From assembly GCA_002451855.1 (NCBI GenBank), contig DKDS01000096.1:518-15426 (forward strand): a stretch of DNA of 14,909 nt, written 5' to 3'. The notes under the pieces were generated by a model. The model saw nothing but the letters and a program-made list of their open reading frames with translations. It ran no database searches and was not told the origin of the DNA. Source of the DNA: Ruminococcaceae bacterium UBA6842. Lineage in GTDB: Bacteria > Bacillota > Clostridia > Oscillospirales > Acutalibacteraceae. The translations under genes and the position numbers were made by a program. How positions within the stretch are numbered: position 1 is the first letter of the stretch; each line of letters starts with the position of its first letter. Positions 1-7,441 of this stretch are shown one piece after another.

Positions 1-201
1 GCAAAATACGAAATTTATCAGCTTATAATCGAGCTTGCCGAAAAGGGTAAAACGGTTATTATGGTATCTTCCGAGATGCCGGAGCTTTTGGGCGTTTGCG
101 ACAGAATACTTGTAATGTCGGGCGGAACGCTTGCGGGCGAGGTTGACGCCGCAACCGCCACACAGGAAGATATAATGACGCTTGCCGCCAAATTTGCATA
201 G
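1..201 (+). CDS. mglA: Galactose/methyl-galactoside ABC transporter ATP-binding protein, C-terminal fragment
   Basis: Only the last 66 codons are in the window; the gene starts upstream, and reading frame 1 is open from base 1 to the TAG. The fragment is the end of the second nucleotide-binding domain of a sugar-type (CUT2) ABC ATPase. The stretch around residues 18-45 (KTVIMVSSEMPELLGVCDRI, then LVMSGG) matches the family, in which Ser-Ser-Glu stands where a classical H-loop histidine would be. The stop codon lies 12 bases before the permease ATG, and its last G begins the permease GGAGG ribosome-binding site, so the two are translated from one message. Assignment to MglA rather than RbsA or XylG rests mainly on the MglC-like permease that follows. 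The periplasmic-type binding protein that normally belongs to the set is presumably upstream, outside the window. Confidence 0.85.
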   Translation, partial: AKYEIYQLIIELAEKGKTVIMVSSEMPELLGVCDRILVMSGGTLAGEVDAATATQEDIMTLAAKFA

Positions 202-213
202 GAGGAAACAAAA

Positions 214-1296
214 ATGACATCTGCTATAAAAAGAAAAGGTCGTTTTTCGTCTTGGTTGGACGATTTTAAAGCAAAATCGGGCGCGGATAAGCGCAGAGCA
301 ATTACCGACCTACTGTTTAACAACGCAATGTATATAATAATCGCCATTGCGGTAATATACATCGCTATAAGAGTACCGGCTTTTTTAAAGCTACCATCCA
401 TAATCAACATAATTTCCCTTACGGCGGCTAAGCTGCCGATAGCACTCGGTATAGGCGGAGCCATCGTACTTACGGGAACCGATATTTCGGCCGGACGGTG
501 CGTGGGACTGACAGCCTGTATCGCGGCGTCGCTCCTGCAAATGACGGGCTATGCAAACAAAATATTCCCTAATTTAAAGGTTATGCCTTTATGGATAGTT
601 TTGCTTGCGGTTATAGCGGTCGGTGCGGTAATAGGCTTTGTAAACGGTTTCTTTGTCGCTAAATTCAAGCTTCATCCGTTTATAGTAACCCTTTCGACCC
701 AGCTTATTGTTTTCGGTCTTGTTCTTATGTATCTTATGATGGGCGGAAACAACGGTCAGACCCTTTCCGGACTTGACTCCTCTTATACAAACTTTGTAAG
801 AGGCACGCTCTTTAAAATCGGCGATGTCGCCGTTCCGAAATATGTTCTTTATTCCGTAATACTTACCGCGCTTATGTGGGTTATATGGAATAAAACAAAA
901 TTCGGTAAGAATATGTTTGCCGTAGGCTCAAACGAGGAAGCCGCAAATGTTTCGGGCGTTAATGTTTTCTGGACCATCGTTCTCGTGTTCGTGCTTGCGG
1001 GCGCTATGTACGGAATTACAGGATTTATCGAGGGCGCTCGTATCGCTTCCTGCTCTGCCAACACCGGTCTTAACTACGAATCGGACGCTATCGCGGCGTG
1101 CGTTATCGGCGGCGTATCCTTTGTAGGCGGTACAGGTAAAATAAGCGGTATCGTAATCGGCGTATTCCTGTTACAGATAATATTTGTAGGACTTAACTTC
1201 CTGTCTGTTGACGCAAATATGCTCTATGTGATAAAGGGTCTTATAATCCTTGTAGCCTGCGCTATTGATATGCGTAAATATCTTGCTCGCAAATAA
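214..1296 (+). CDS. mglC: Galactose/methyl-galactoside ABC transporter permease MglC
   Basis: This 360-residue polytopic membrane protein is the membrane channel of a CUT2-type sugar ABC importer. After a charged cytosolic N-terminus of about 35 residues there are roughly eight to ten hydrophobic segments. Family signatures are clear: GTDISAGRCVGL near residue 88, the FVNGFFVAKFKLHPFIVTL block near 143, and near the C-terminus GFIEGARIASCSANTGLNYE followed by DAIAACVIGGVSFVGGTGK, the region that contacts the ATPase in this family. The length is slightly above the usual 330-340 because of the N-terminal extension. A GGAGG at 201-205 lies 8 bases before the ATG. The specificity (galactose, methyl-galactoside or glucose) is inferred from similarity to MglC rather than RbsC; the sequence alone does not prove the substrate. 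Confidence 0.9.
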   Translation: MTSAIKRKGRFSSWLDDFKAKSGADKRRAITDLLFNNAMYIIIAIAVIYIAIRVPAFLKLPSIINIISLTAAKLPIALGIGGAIVLTGTDISAGRCVGLTACIAASLLQMTGYANKIFPNLKVMPLWIVLLAVIAVGAVIGFVNGFFVAKFKLHPFIVTLSTQLIVFGLVLMYLMMGGNNGQTLSGLDSSYTNFVRGTLFKIGDVAVPKYVLYSVILTALMWVIWNKTKFGKNMFAVGSNEEAANVSGVNVFWTIVLVFVLAGAMYGITGFIEGARIASCSANTGLNYESDAIAACVIGGVSFVGGTGKISGIVIGVFLLQIIFVGLNFLSVDANMLYVIKGLIILVACAIDMRKYLARK

Positions 1297-1315
1297 AAAA
1301 ATGAGGTGAACCGGT

Positions 1316-1672
1316 ATGGAAAAAAAGACGGAAAAGACAAAGAAGACCGGCGGTCTGTATTCAAAAATAAATATGTCGGTAAAGTCCGCAAACATTATGG
1401 TTGCAAGTCTTTTGGCACTGCTGGTTATAGCCTTAATATTTGTGGTTAAGCATAACGGCTTTACCGTTAAGTTTGACACCGACGGCGGCTCCTATATAGC
1501 CCCCGTAAAGGCGGAATATTCCGACAAGCTATCTCCCGAAGCACCCACAAAGGAGGGGTGGACCTTTACGGGTTGGTATACCGACCGTGACTGTACCGAA
1601 AGCTGGGACAGTGAAAACGACACGGTGACGGGCAGTATGACGCTTTACGCCGGTTGGGATAAGGCGCAATAA
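1316..1672 (+). CDS. Small single-pass membrane protein with one extracellular InlB B-type (Listeria-Bacteroides) repeat
   Basis: A 118-residue protein encoded 19 bases after mglC, with GAGGTG at 1303-1308 as ribosome-binding site, so it is almost certainly part of the transporter operon. Residues 1-24 are lysine-rich and cytosolic, 25-44 form one hydrophobic helix, and about 49-114 form a single InlB B-repeat (Flg_new/Listeria-Bacteroides repeat). The hallmarks are FTVKFDTDGGSYI, then a proline-containing segment ending APTKEGWTFTGWYTDRDCTE, and the closing MTLYAGW. By the positive-inside rule the repeat should face outside. Such repeats normally occur in tandem in large surface proteins; a lone repeat on a membrane anchor in a sugar-uptake operon is unusual. 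No enzyme residues are visible. It could be an accessory subunit of the transporter or a surface sugar- or wall-contacting module; the function is unknown. Confidence 0.8.
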   Translation: MEKKTEKTKKTGGLYSKINMSVKSANIMVASLLALLVIALIFVVKHNGFTVKFDTDGGSYIAPVKAEYSDKLSPEAPTKEGWTFTGWYTDRDCTESWDSENDTVTGSMTLYAGWDKAQ

Positions 1673-1678
1673 AATGTT

Positions 1679-1707
1679 TTGATTTTCCCGGTATTTAATG
1701 ATATACT
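1679..1707 (+). promoter_or_regulatory. Sigma-A-type promoter for the response regulator operon
   Basis: A -35 box TTGATT (1679-1684) and -10 box TATACT (1702-1707) are separated by exactly 17 bases, predicting a start near 1714 and a leader of about 29 bases before the regulator ATG at 1743. It lies just after the stop of the InlB-repeat gene and gives the regulatory genes a promoter independent of the transporter operon. The spacer is itself the left arm of an inverted repeat. Confidence 0.6.
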
Positions 1708-1732
1708 TATATTAGTGTCATTTAATGCCGGG
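1687..1732 (+). promoter_or_regulatory. Inverted repeat spanning promoter and ribosome-binding site (operator and/or terminator hairpin)
   Basis: The arms CCCGGTATTTAATGA (1687-1701) and TCATTTAATGCCGGG (1718-1732) form a 15-pair stem with one G-U pair and one mismatch, around a 16-base loop that holds the -10 box. The right arm is followed by AGG and six T residues, and its last GG belongs to the GGAGG ribosome-binding site (1731-1735). As DNA this is a good candidate operator. As RNA in read-through transcripts from the mgl operon it would be a terminator-like hairpin that also hides the ribosome-binding site. Both readings are inferences. Confidence 0.5.
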
Positions 1733-1742
1733 AGGTTTTTTA

Positions 1743-3332
1743 ATGAATTATACGGTTCTTGTGGTTGAGGACGAATACGACCAGCGCCGCGCTGTAATAG
1801 AACGGGTAGACTGGGCTGCCGCCGGCTTTGAGGTAATAGGCGAGGCGGAAAACGGCGTTGAGGCGCTTGAGCTTTTGGAAACGCTGGAGCCTGACCTTAT
1901 ACTTACGGATATTAAAATGCCGATGATTTCGGGTCTTGAGCTTGCCGAAAGGGTAAGGGAAATACGACCCGTTACGCAAATGGTGATATTAAGCGGCTAC
2001 GACAGCTTTGAATATGCGAGAAAAGCGATAAATTATAACATAATTTCATATTTGCTGAAGCCTATTTCCTCAAAGGAGCTGTCCGAAGAGCTTTTTAATA
2101 TTAAAAAGCGAATGGACGAGCAGTTAGGCAGGGTTATGCAAAAGCCCGACGCTGATTCGGAGCGCAGGCTGCAGCGTATGCAGATAAATAACTTTTTGCT
2201 GCCCCTTATGCTCGGAAGCAATGAGGAAAAGCCCGAAGAAACAGAGCTTGACGCTACGGCTAAGGAGCTTGGAATAATAGATGCCGATTTATCGCCCCGC
2301 TTTTGCGTTATTGTATCAAAATTCAAGGACGCCGAGGGCAACCCGGCGACAGATAAGGAGCACGCTGATTTTATTGACGCCGTACTCGGAAAATATATGA
2401 GTTCCGTAAGCTTTTTGGTGTACGGCAGGGTAGTAACGCTTGCCGTAATTTCGGGCACAGGCGAGCTTTCAAACATACTCGATTTGCCGCTTAAGGAAAC
2501 CGTGCAAACCGCAAAAAGAGTGCTTTCGCAAAGCTGTACTATCGGTATAAGCCGTGAATTCACAGAGCTTTCTTCCTGCTCGGCGGCATATTTTCAAGCC
2601 GTCAGCGCACGCCGCTACACCCGTGACGGTGCGGGCGAAATACGCTTTATCAACGATCAGGAGCATGACGGAGAAATAGAAATAGACCATGTTGAAAAAA
2701 CCGTTTTAAAGCTCGAACAGCTTTTAAAGGTCGGCTACAACGAAGAATTAAGCGAATTTATCGACGGGCTTTTTGAAAACAGCACACCCGAAAACGCCGA
2801 TTTGCTTGTTATGCAGATACTCGCAACCGTTTACAGGGTAACAAGCAACGCCGCAGATAAATCGGACATTGTAAATCTGCTTTCTTCTAACCCGATATTC
2901 TCCAGAATGACCACATATAACAGCGAAGCGGGCGTTAAAAACGAGCTTATTTCACTTTGCGAGAACGCAAAGGCATTAATATCAAGCTCGCAAAAGAGAG
3001 ACAGCGAGGTTCTTTGTGACCGTGCGGTAAATATTATTAACGAACGCTACTCGGACGAGGGGCTTTCGCTTACCGAGGTCAGCAATGAGCTTGCGGTAAG
3101 TCCGAATTATTTAAGCGCGCTTATTAAAAAAACCAAAAAGAAAAATTTTGTAACACTGCTTACCGAAAAGCGTATGAAAGCCGCCTACGATTTGCTTTTG
3201 TGTTCTAATCTTAAGGTGCTTGAAATTTCGGAAAAATGCGGCTACAGCGACCAGCACTATTTCAGCTATTGCTTTAAGAAATACTACGGAGATTCTCCCG
3301 GAAAGATAAGAAGCGCCCAAAGGGGTGAATAA
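1743..3332 (+). CDS. Response regulator, receiver domain plus AraC-type DNA-binding domain
   Basis: A 529-residue two-component response regulator of the YesN type. Residues 1-120 are a CheY-like receiver with the acidic pair E9/D10, phosphoacceptor D56 (ILTDIKMP), S84 and K106 (LLKP). A long middle region of about 300 residues resembles the linker of this class. The C-terminal 100 residues form an AraC/XylS double helix-turn-helix (YSDEGLSLTEVSNELAVSPN through the closing CGYSDQHYFSYCFKKYYGDS block). The start at 1743 is chosen over an in-frame ATG at 1725 because GGAGG at 1731-1735 sits 7 bases before it; the upstream ATG has no such site and lies before the ribosome-binding site. The kinase gene follows after 2 bases, so they are a cognate pair. 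Targets are probably its own operon and the adjoining mgl genes, inferred from position. Confidence 0.92.
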   Translation: MNYTVLVVEDEYDQRRAVIERVDWAAAGFEVIGEAENGVEALELLETLEPDLILTDIKMPMISGLELAERVREIRPVTQMVILSGYDSFEYARKAINYNIISYLLKPISSKELSEELFNIKKRMDEQLGRVMQKPDADSERRLQRMQINNFLLPLMLGSNEEKPEETELDATAKELGIIDADLSPRFCVIVSKFKDAEGNPATDKEHADFIDAVLGKYMSSVSFLVYGRVVTLAVISGTGELSNILDLPLKETVQTAKRVLSQSCTIGISREFTELSSCSAAYFQAVSARRYTRDGAGEIRFINDQEHDGEIEIDHVEKTVLKLEQLLKVGYNEELSEFIDGLFENSTPENADLLVMQILATVYRVTSNAADKSDIVNLLSSNPIFSRMTTYNSEAGVKNELISLCENAKALISSSQKRDSEVLCDRAVNIINERYSDEGLSLTEVSNELAVSPNYLSALIKKTKKKNFVTLLTEKRMKAAYDLLLCSNLKVLEISEKCGYSDQHYFSYCFKKYYGDSPGKIRSAQRGE

Positions 3333-3334
3333 CA

Positions 3335-5059
3335 GTGAAGAGCCTGAAAAAACAGAAAAGCATAAGCCTATCGGCTATAACCGTGCTTTCGGTGACCTTG
3401 GCGGCGATTACCGCCGTAACGGTTTGCGTAAGCATATTTGCCGGTGTATACAGCCGTGCGCTGCTGCGTGACGCGCGCGTAAGCTCGCTTCAGGCGGCGG
3501 AGCAGACCGCAACCGCGGTTGACAATTACCTTGATTCAATGAAGGAAAAGCTGTCGCTTATATACGAAACGGTGCTTGGATCCGAAAATCCCGAGGAGCT
3601 TAATGATAAGCTTTCCGCCGTAACCTATGTGCAGAGCGATATTTACGCCGTCACGCTTTACGGTGAAAACGGCGAGATAATTTCCTGCTCGGGAAGCGGA
3701 GGCACTCTTAAGGAAAACATAATCGCAGACGAATCGTTTGACAAAGAGCTGTACGAAAGTACAAATGGGTATATTTTAACAGCACCGCATATACAGACGC
3801 TTTTTAAAGACGAATACCCATGGGTTGTAACACTTGCGTTAAAGACGGAGCAACCCGTGCTATCGGGCAGCTACATCGCAATAGACTTTAAATTTTCCGA
3901 AATTGCAAAGTATATTGACAGCGTAGGCGTCGGCAGACAGGGCTATTGCTTTATTACGGATAAAAACGGCGATATTGTATATCATCCGCAGCAGCAAATG
4001 CTGTTTTCGGGAATTAAGACCGAAAATTCCGAACTGCTTGACGGCGAGCCCGACGGTGTTTTAAACGGCACGGATGTTATTTACGCGCTTAAAACCACCG
4101 AAAACGGAGAATGGCGAACCGTAGCCGTGACCTACACGGGCGAGCTTAAGGCGGAACGGCGGACACAGATAATAATAAGCGTTGCGATAACCTTTTTAAG
4201 CTGTGCCGTAATACTGTTTGCGGTGCTTATAGTGTATTCAAATATCGTAAACAAGCCCGTTAAAAGCTTGATAAAAGAAATAAAGCGTTTTGAAAAAGAA
4301 GCCGACGGCTTTATGTTTAACGGCGGTGCGGAGACTGTGACGGAACTTAGAGTTATTTCGGAGTCCTTCAGGCATATGACAGTTAAAATAAGCGAGCTTA
4401 TGGACAGGGTAAGGCGTGAGGAAACAGAGCTTAGAAAAACCGAACTTAAAGCGCTTCAGGCGCAGATAAATCCGCATTTTCTTTATAACACCCTTGATTC
4501 TATACAGTGGATGTGCGAACAGGGAAGAACGGAAGACGCCGCCAAAATGGTAAGCTCCTTAGCAAGGCTTTTCAGAATAAGCATAAGCAGGGGACACGAG
4601 CTTATAACCATAAAAGACGAGCTGCGCCACGCCGAGAGCTATCTTATTATTCAAAGCTACAGGTATAAGGACCAGTTTACCTATTCCTTTGATGTGGATC
4701 CTTCACTTGAAAATTGCCTTTGCAATAAAATAACCGTTCAGCCGCTTATCGAAAACGCCATATACCACGGACTTGACAGGAGCGTTGACGAGGGCGAAAT
4801 CAAGATTTCGGTAAAGAAAGCCCCCGACGATGAAAACGATATACTTATCACTGTAAGCGATAACGGTATCGGAATGACCAAAGAGCAGTGCCTTTCGATT
4901 CTTAAAAAAGAACGTAGCGATTCAAGCGGAATAGGCGTAAAAAATGTCAATGACCGCCTTAAAATTTATTTCGGTGAGAAATACGGCTTAAGCATTGAAA
5001 GCGAGCTTGATGTGGGTACCACGGTTACTGTGCGCATACCGAAAAAGGAGGGCGAATAA
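3335..5059 (+). CDS. YesM-type sensor histidine kinase
   Basis: A 574-residue membrane sensor kinase starting with GTG, preceded by AGGGGTG at 3321-3327. One membrane helix spans about residues 12-38 and a second about 275-300. Between them are some 235 extracellular residues, probably a Cache-type sensor domain (note GYCFITDKNGDIVYHP, typical of such domains). A HAMP linker follows, then the His_kinase (PF06580) domain with phosphoacceptor H381 in QAQINPHFLYNTLDSIQW. The ATPase domain has the N box QPLIENAIYHGL (Q469-), the G1 box DNGIGM (509-514), and SGIGVKNVNDRLKIYFG. All catalytic motifs are intact. The stop abuts the ATG of the sugar-binding lipoprotein gene, implying translational coupling and supporting a model in which the lipoprotein delivers the signal to the extracellular domain. 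Confidence 0.92.
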   Translation: MKSLKKQKSISLSAITVLSVTLAAITAVTVCVSIFAGVYSRALLRDARVSSLQAAEQTATAVDNYLDSMKEKLSLIYETVLGSENPEELNDKLSAVTYVQSDIYAVTLYGENGEIISCSGSGGTLKENIIADESFDKELYESTNGYILTAPHIQTLFKDEYPWVVTLALKTEQPVLSGSYIAIDFKFSEIAKYIDSVGVGRQGYCFITDKNGDIVYHPQQQMLFSGIKTENSELLDGEPDGVLNGTDVIYALKTTENGEWRTVAVTYTGELKAERRTQIIISVAITFLSCAVILFAVLIVYSNIVNKPVKSLIKEIKRFEKEADGFMFNGGAETVTELRVISESFRHMTVKISELMDRVRREETELRKTELKALQAQINPHFLYNTLDSIQWMCEQGRTEDAAKMVSSLARLFRISISRGHELITIKDELRHAESYLIIQSYRYKDQFTYSFDVDPSLENCLCNKITVQPLIENAIYHGLDRSVDEGEIKISVKKAPDDENDILITVSDNGIGMTKEQCLSILKKERSDSSGIGVKNVNDRLKIYFGEKYGLSIESELDVGTTVTVRIPKKEGE

Positions 5060-6028
5060 ATGAAATTTAAAAAAATTATCGCCCTTTTATCTGCGGCGGC
5101 GCTCACTCTTACGCTTTGCTCCTGCAAAAAAGAGGATTCAAAAAAGAAGATAAGCGTAATTGTAAAGGCGGTCGATTCGGATTTCTGGCACCGTGTTAAA
5201 AGCGGTGTTGACTCTGCCGCCACAGAATATAATATAGACGCCGAATTTACGGGACCCGAAAACGAGGAGGATTACGAAACCCAAAACAGGCTTATTGAAA
5301 ATGCGGTTAAAAACGGCGCCGAAGCGATAGTTTTATCGGCAATAGACTATAAAAAATCTGCCGAAGCGGTAAACAGCGCCGCGCGGGCAGGCGTTAAAAT
5401 CGTCGCTATCGACAGCGAGGTCAATTCGCAGAATGTGAGCACCTTTATAGGAACAGACAACTACGAGGCAGGCAAAGCCGCCGCAAAAGCCGCCGTCGTC
5501 GGTTTTTCAAAGGAAAGCAATATCAATATCGGTTTAATAAATTATTACGAGAACACCGCAAACGGGCATCTTCGCGAAGAGGGCTTTAAGGATTATATAA
5601 GCGGCATAGACAACGCCGCGATAATAGCCGCCGCTACCGCTGACAGCAATACCGAAAGCGCCGAGCAAGCCGCTGTAAAGCTGCTTAGCGAACATCCGGA
5701 AATTAATGTAATCGCAGGCTTTAACGAATGGATGACGCTCGGAATAGGCAATGCGGTCAAAAGGCTTGACCTTTCACAAAAGGTGTATGCGGTCGGATTT
5801 GATACAAATACGGTCTCGCTCGGTATGCTTGAGACAGGGGAGATAGACGCCCTTATTGTTCAAAATCCTTTCGCAATAGGATATATAGGGCTTAAATGCG
5901 CCGCGGGACTGATTTCCGGCGAGACCTACCAAAGCGAGCAATACACAGCCGTTACCGCCGTGACAAAAAACAATATGTTTGATAAGGAAATTCAAAAGCT
6001 TTTATTTACTTTCGAGAACGGAGGATAA
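5060..6028 (+). CDS. RbsB-like sugar-binding lipoprotein, probable sensory partner of the kinase
   Basis: A 322-residue exported lipoprotein of the type I periplasmic-binding fold (Peripla_BP_4, ribose/galactose-binding family). Residues 1-21 are a signal peptide with a lysine-rich start and hydrophobic core ending in the lipobox LCSC, with C22 as the likely lipidated residue. The mature protein begins ISVIVKAVDSDFWHRVKSGV and continues with the family pattern: GAEAIVLSAID, AGVKIVAIDSE, FIGTDNYEAGKAAAKAA, and later VIAGFNEWMTLGIGNAV and VYAVGFDTN. The ligand, probably a pentose or hexose, cannot be read from the sequence. The ATG directly follows the kinase stop codon (GGAGGG at 5047-5052). 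No ATPase or permease gene accompanies it in this operon, so a sensory role with the kinase is likelier than transport, although sharing the upstream Mgl transporter is possible. Confidence 0.88.
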   Translation: MKFKKIIALLSAAALTLTLCSCKKEDSKKKISVIVKAVDSDFWHRVKSGVDSAATEYNIDAEFTGPENEEDYETQNRLIENAVKNGAEAIVLSAIDYKKSAEAVNSAARAGVKIVAIDSEVNSQNVSTFIGTDNYEAGKAAAKAAVVGFSKESNINIGLINYYENTANGHLREEGFKDYISGIDNAAIIAAATADSNTESAEQAAVKLLSEHPEINVIAGFNEWMTLGIGNAVKRLDLSQKVYAVGFDTNTVSLGMLETGEIDALIVQNPFAIGYIGLKCAAGLISGETYQSEQYTAVTAVTKNNMFDKEIQKLLFTFENGG

Positions 6029-6030
6029 TT

Positions 6031-7020
6031 ATGTACAAAGCAAACGATAACAGATACGAAAAAATGCAATACAGCCGCTGCGGAAACAGCGGACTTATGC
6101 TGCCAAAGGTCAGTCTCGGACTTTGGCATAACTTCGGGGATACGGCACAGTATTCCAATATGAAGGAGCTGTGCTTTACAGCCTTTGACAACGGCATAAC
6201 GCATTTCGATTTAGCCAACAATTACGGACCTCTCCCCGGCAGCGCCGAAAGTAATTTCGGAAAAATACTGAAAGAAGAGCTTTACCCCTACCGTGATGAA
6301 ATTATTGTAAGCACCAAGGCAGGCTACGAAATGTGGGACGGCCCTTACGGTAATATGGGCAGCCGTAAATATCTGCTCGCAAGCCTTGACGGGAGCCTTA
6401 AAAGAATGGGCGTCGATTATGTGGATATATTCTATCATCACAGACCCGACCCCGATACTCCGCTCGAAGAAACAATGGGTGCGCTTGACAGCGCGGTTAA
6501 AAGCGGCAAGGCGCTTTACGCCGGAATTTCAAATTACGACGGTGAACGCTTAGAGCAGGCGGCGGCAATACTTAAAGAGCTTAAATGCCCGTTTGTTATC
6601 AACCAAAACAGGTATTCGATTTTCGACCGCACCATTGAAAACAACGGTCTTAAGGCTACCGCCGCACGGCTTAAAAAGGGCATAATTGCGTTCAGCCCCT
6701 TAGCGCAGGGTATGCTGACCGACAGATACTTAAACGGTATTCCGAAGGACAGCCGAATTATGACTGACGGCAGATTTTTAAAGGAAACCGCAATCACAAA
6801 GGAGCGTCTGGAGCAAATTGCCAAGCTTAATGAAATAGCTAAGAACCGCGGCCAAACCCTTGCAGAAATGGCGCTTGCATGGGTGCTTAAGGACGGTATT
6901 GTAACATCGGTGCTTATCGGTGCGTCAAAGCCGTCGCAGATACTCGACAACATCAAGGCGATAGAAAACACCGACTTTACAAAGGAAGAGCTTGAAAAAA
7001 TCGACGAAATATCACTCTGA
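6031..7020 (+). CDS. Aldo/keto reductase, YghZ (L-glyceraldehyde 3-phosphate reductase)-like
   Basis: A 329-residue cytosolic NADPH-dependent aldo/keto reductase of the usual family length. The catalytic tetrad is intact: D60 and Y65 in FDLANNYG, K96 in STKAGYEMW, and H137 in DIFYHHRPD. The whole N-terminal half follows the YghZ pattern (LGLWHNFGD, GPLPGSAESNFG, YRDEIIVSTKAGY, LDGSLKRMGVDYVDIF). The C-terminal SVLIGASKPSQI is the cofactor-binding segment. YghZ-type enzymes reduce aldehydes such as L-glyceraldehyde 3-phosphate or methylglyoxal in E. coli; the substrate here is unknown. The gene starts 2 bases after the lipoprotein stop, with its ribosome-binding site (GGAGGA, 6020-6025) inside that gene, so it belongs to the sensing operon and may be its metabolic output, for example reducing a sugar or sugar-derived aldehyde. 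Confidence 0.9.
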   Translation: MYKANDNRYEKMQYSRCGNSGLMLPKVSLGLWHNFGDTAQYSNMKELCFTAFDNGITHFDLANNYGPLPGSAESNFGKILKEELYPYRDEIIVSTKAGYEMWDGPYGNMGSRKYLLASLDGSLKRMGVDYVDIFYHHRPDPDTPLEETMGALDSAVKSGKALYAGISNYDGERLEQAAAILKELKCPFVINQNRYSIFDRTIENNGLKATAARLKKGIIAFSPLAQGMLTDRYLNGIPKDSRIMTDGRFLKETAITKERLEQIAKLNEIAKNRGQTLAEMALAWVLKDGIVTSVLIGASKPSQILDNIKAIENTDFTKEELEKIDEISL

Positions 7021-7023
7021 TTT

Positions 7024-7067
7024 AAAAAACTACCGAGTCGCCTTAAGGCAACTCGGTAGTTTTTTTA
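7024..7067. terminator. Bidirectional intrinsic terminator
   Basis: A perfect 10-bp stem, ACTACCGAGT (7029-7038) with ACTCGGTAGT (7051-7060), extends past a C/A mismatch into an inner GCC/GGC stem with a TTAA loop. It is flanked by an A-run on the left and seven T residues on the right, so it can stop transcription from both the aldo/keto reductase gene (+) and the convergent zinc-ribbon gene (-), whose stop codon is just 3 bases further on. Confidence 0.9.
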
Positions 7068-7394
7068 TTATAAAATCATTAATTGTTGAGTGTAATTTTT
7101 CATTAAAAAATAATACACCAAAACAACTACAATAGAAATTAAAAAACGAAATATGTACCCAAAAACAATTCCTTTTCCGAGTGATTTTGTACGAAGCGGA
7201 TATTGGTGATACTTTAATTTGCCGACTATATAGGAAATAACCCCTATAAAAGGAAAGAAAAATCCTACCGCCGCAAGACCGCCGCTCAGCGAATCCTGTT
7301 CGGGATGTGAATAAACACAGTTAATTTCCGCTCCGCATTCAGAGCATTTAACAGAACCGTTCACCAGTTCCTTTCCGCAATTTTGACAATACAT
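7068..7394 (-). CDS. Small zinc-ribbon membrane protein, function unknown
   Basis: A 108-residue protein with an N-terminal zinc ribbon (C3-x2-C6 and C17-x2-C20: MYCQNCGKELVNGSVKCSEC) followed by two hydrophobic segments at about residues 38-58 and 76-98. This layout is common in small uncharacterised Firmicute membrane proteins and gives no enzymatic clue; the ribbon should sit on the cytosolic side. On the minus strand the message reads AGGAGG about 7 bases before the ATG, which settles the start. It lies 47 bases downstream of the helix-turn-helix gene with no terminator between them, so the two are probably one transcript. Base composition is more A/T-rich than the sugar-sensing operon next to it, which hints at a different origin. 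Confidence 0.75.
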   Translation of the reverse strand: MYCQNCGKELVNGSVKCSECGAEINCVYSHPEQDSLSGGLAAVGFFFPFIGVISYIVGKLKYHQYPLRTKSLGKGIVFGYIFRFLISIVVVLVYYFLMKNYTQQLMIL

Positions 7395-7441
7395 ATTTTT
7401 TCCTCCTGTTTAATTATATTTGCCCCATACATAAATTCTGT

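Noticed and set aside
18..464. 148-codon minus-strand reading frame across the mglA-mglC junction
   Set aside because: It lies opposite two clearly coding genes and its translation is low in complexity and matches no family; a shadow frame.
1725..1742. Upstream in-frame ATG for the AraC-type response regulator
   Set aside because: The GGAGG at 1731-1735 lies downstream of this ATG and correctly spaced before the ATG at 1743, where the receiver domain begins normally.
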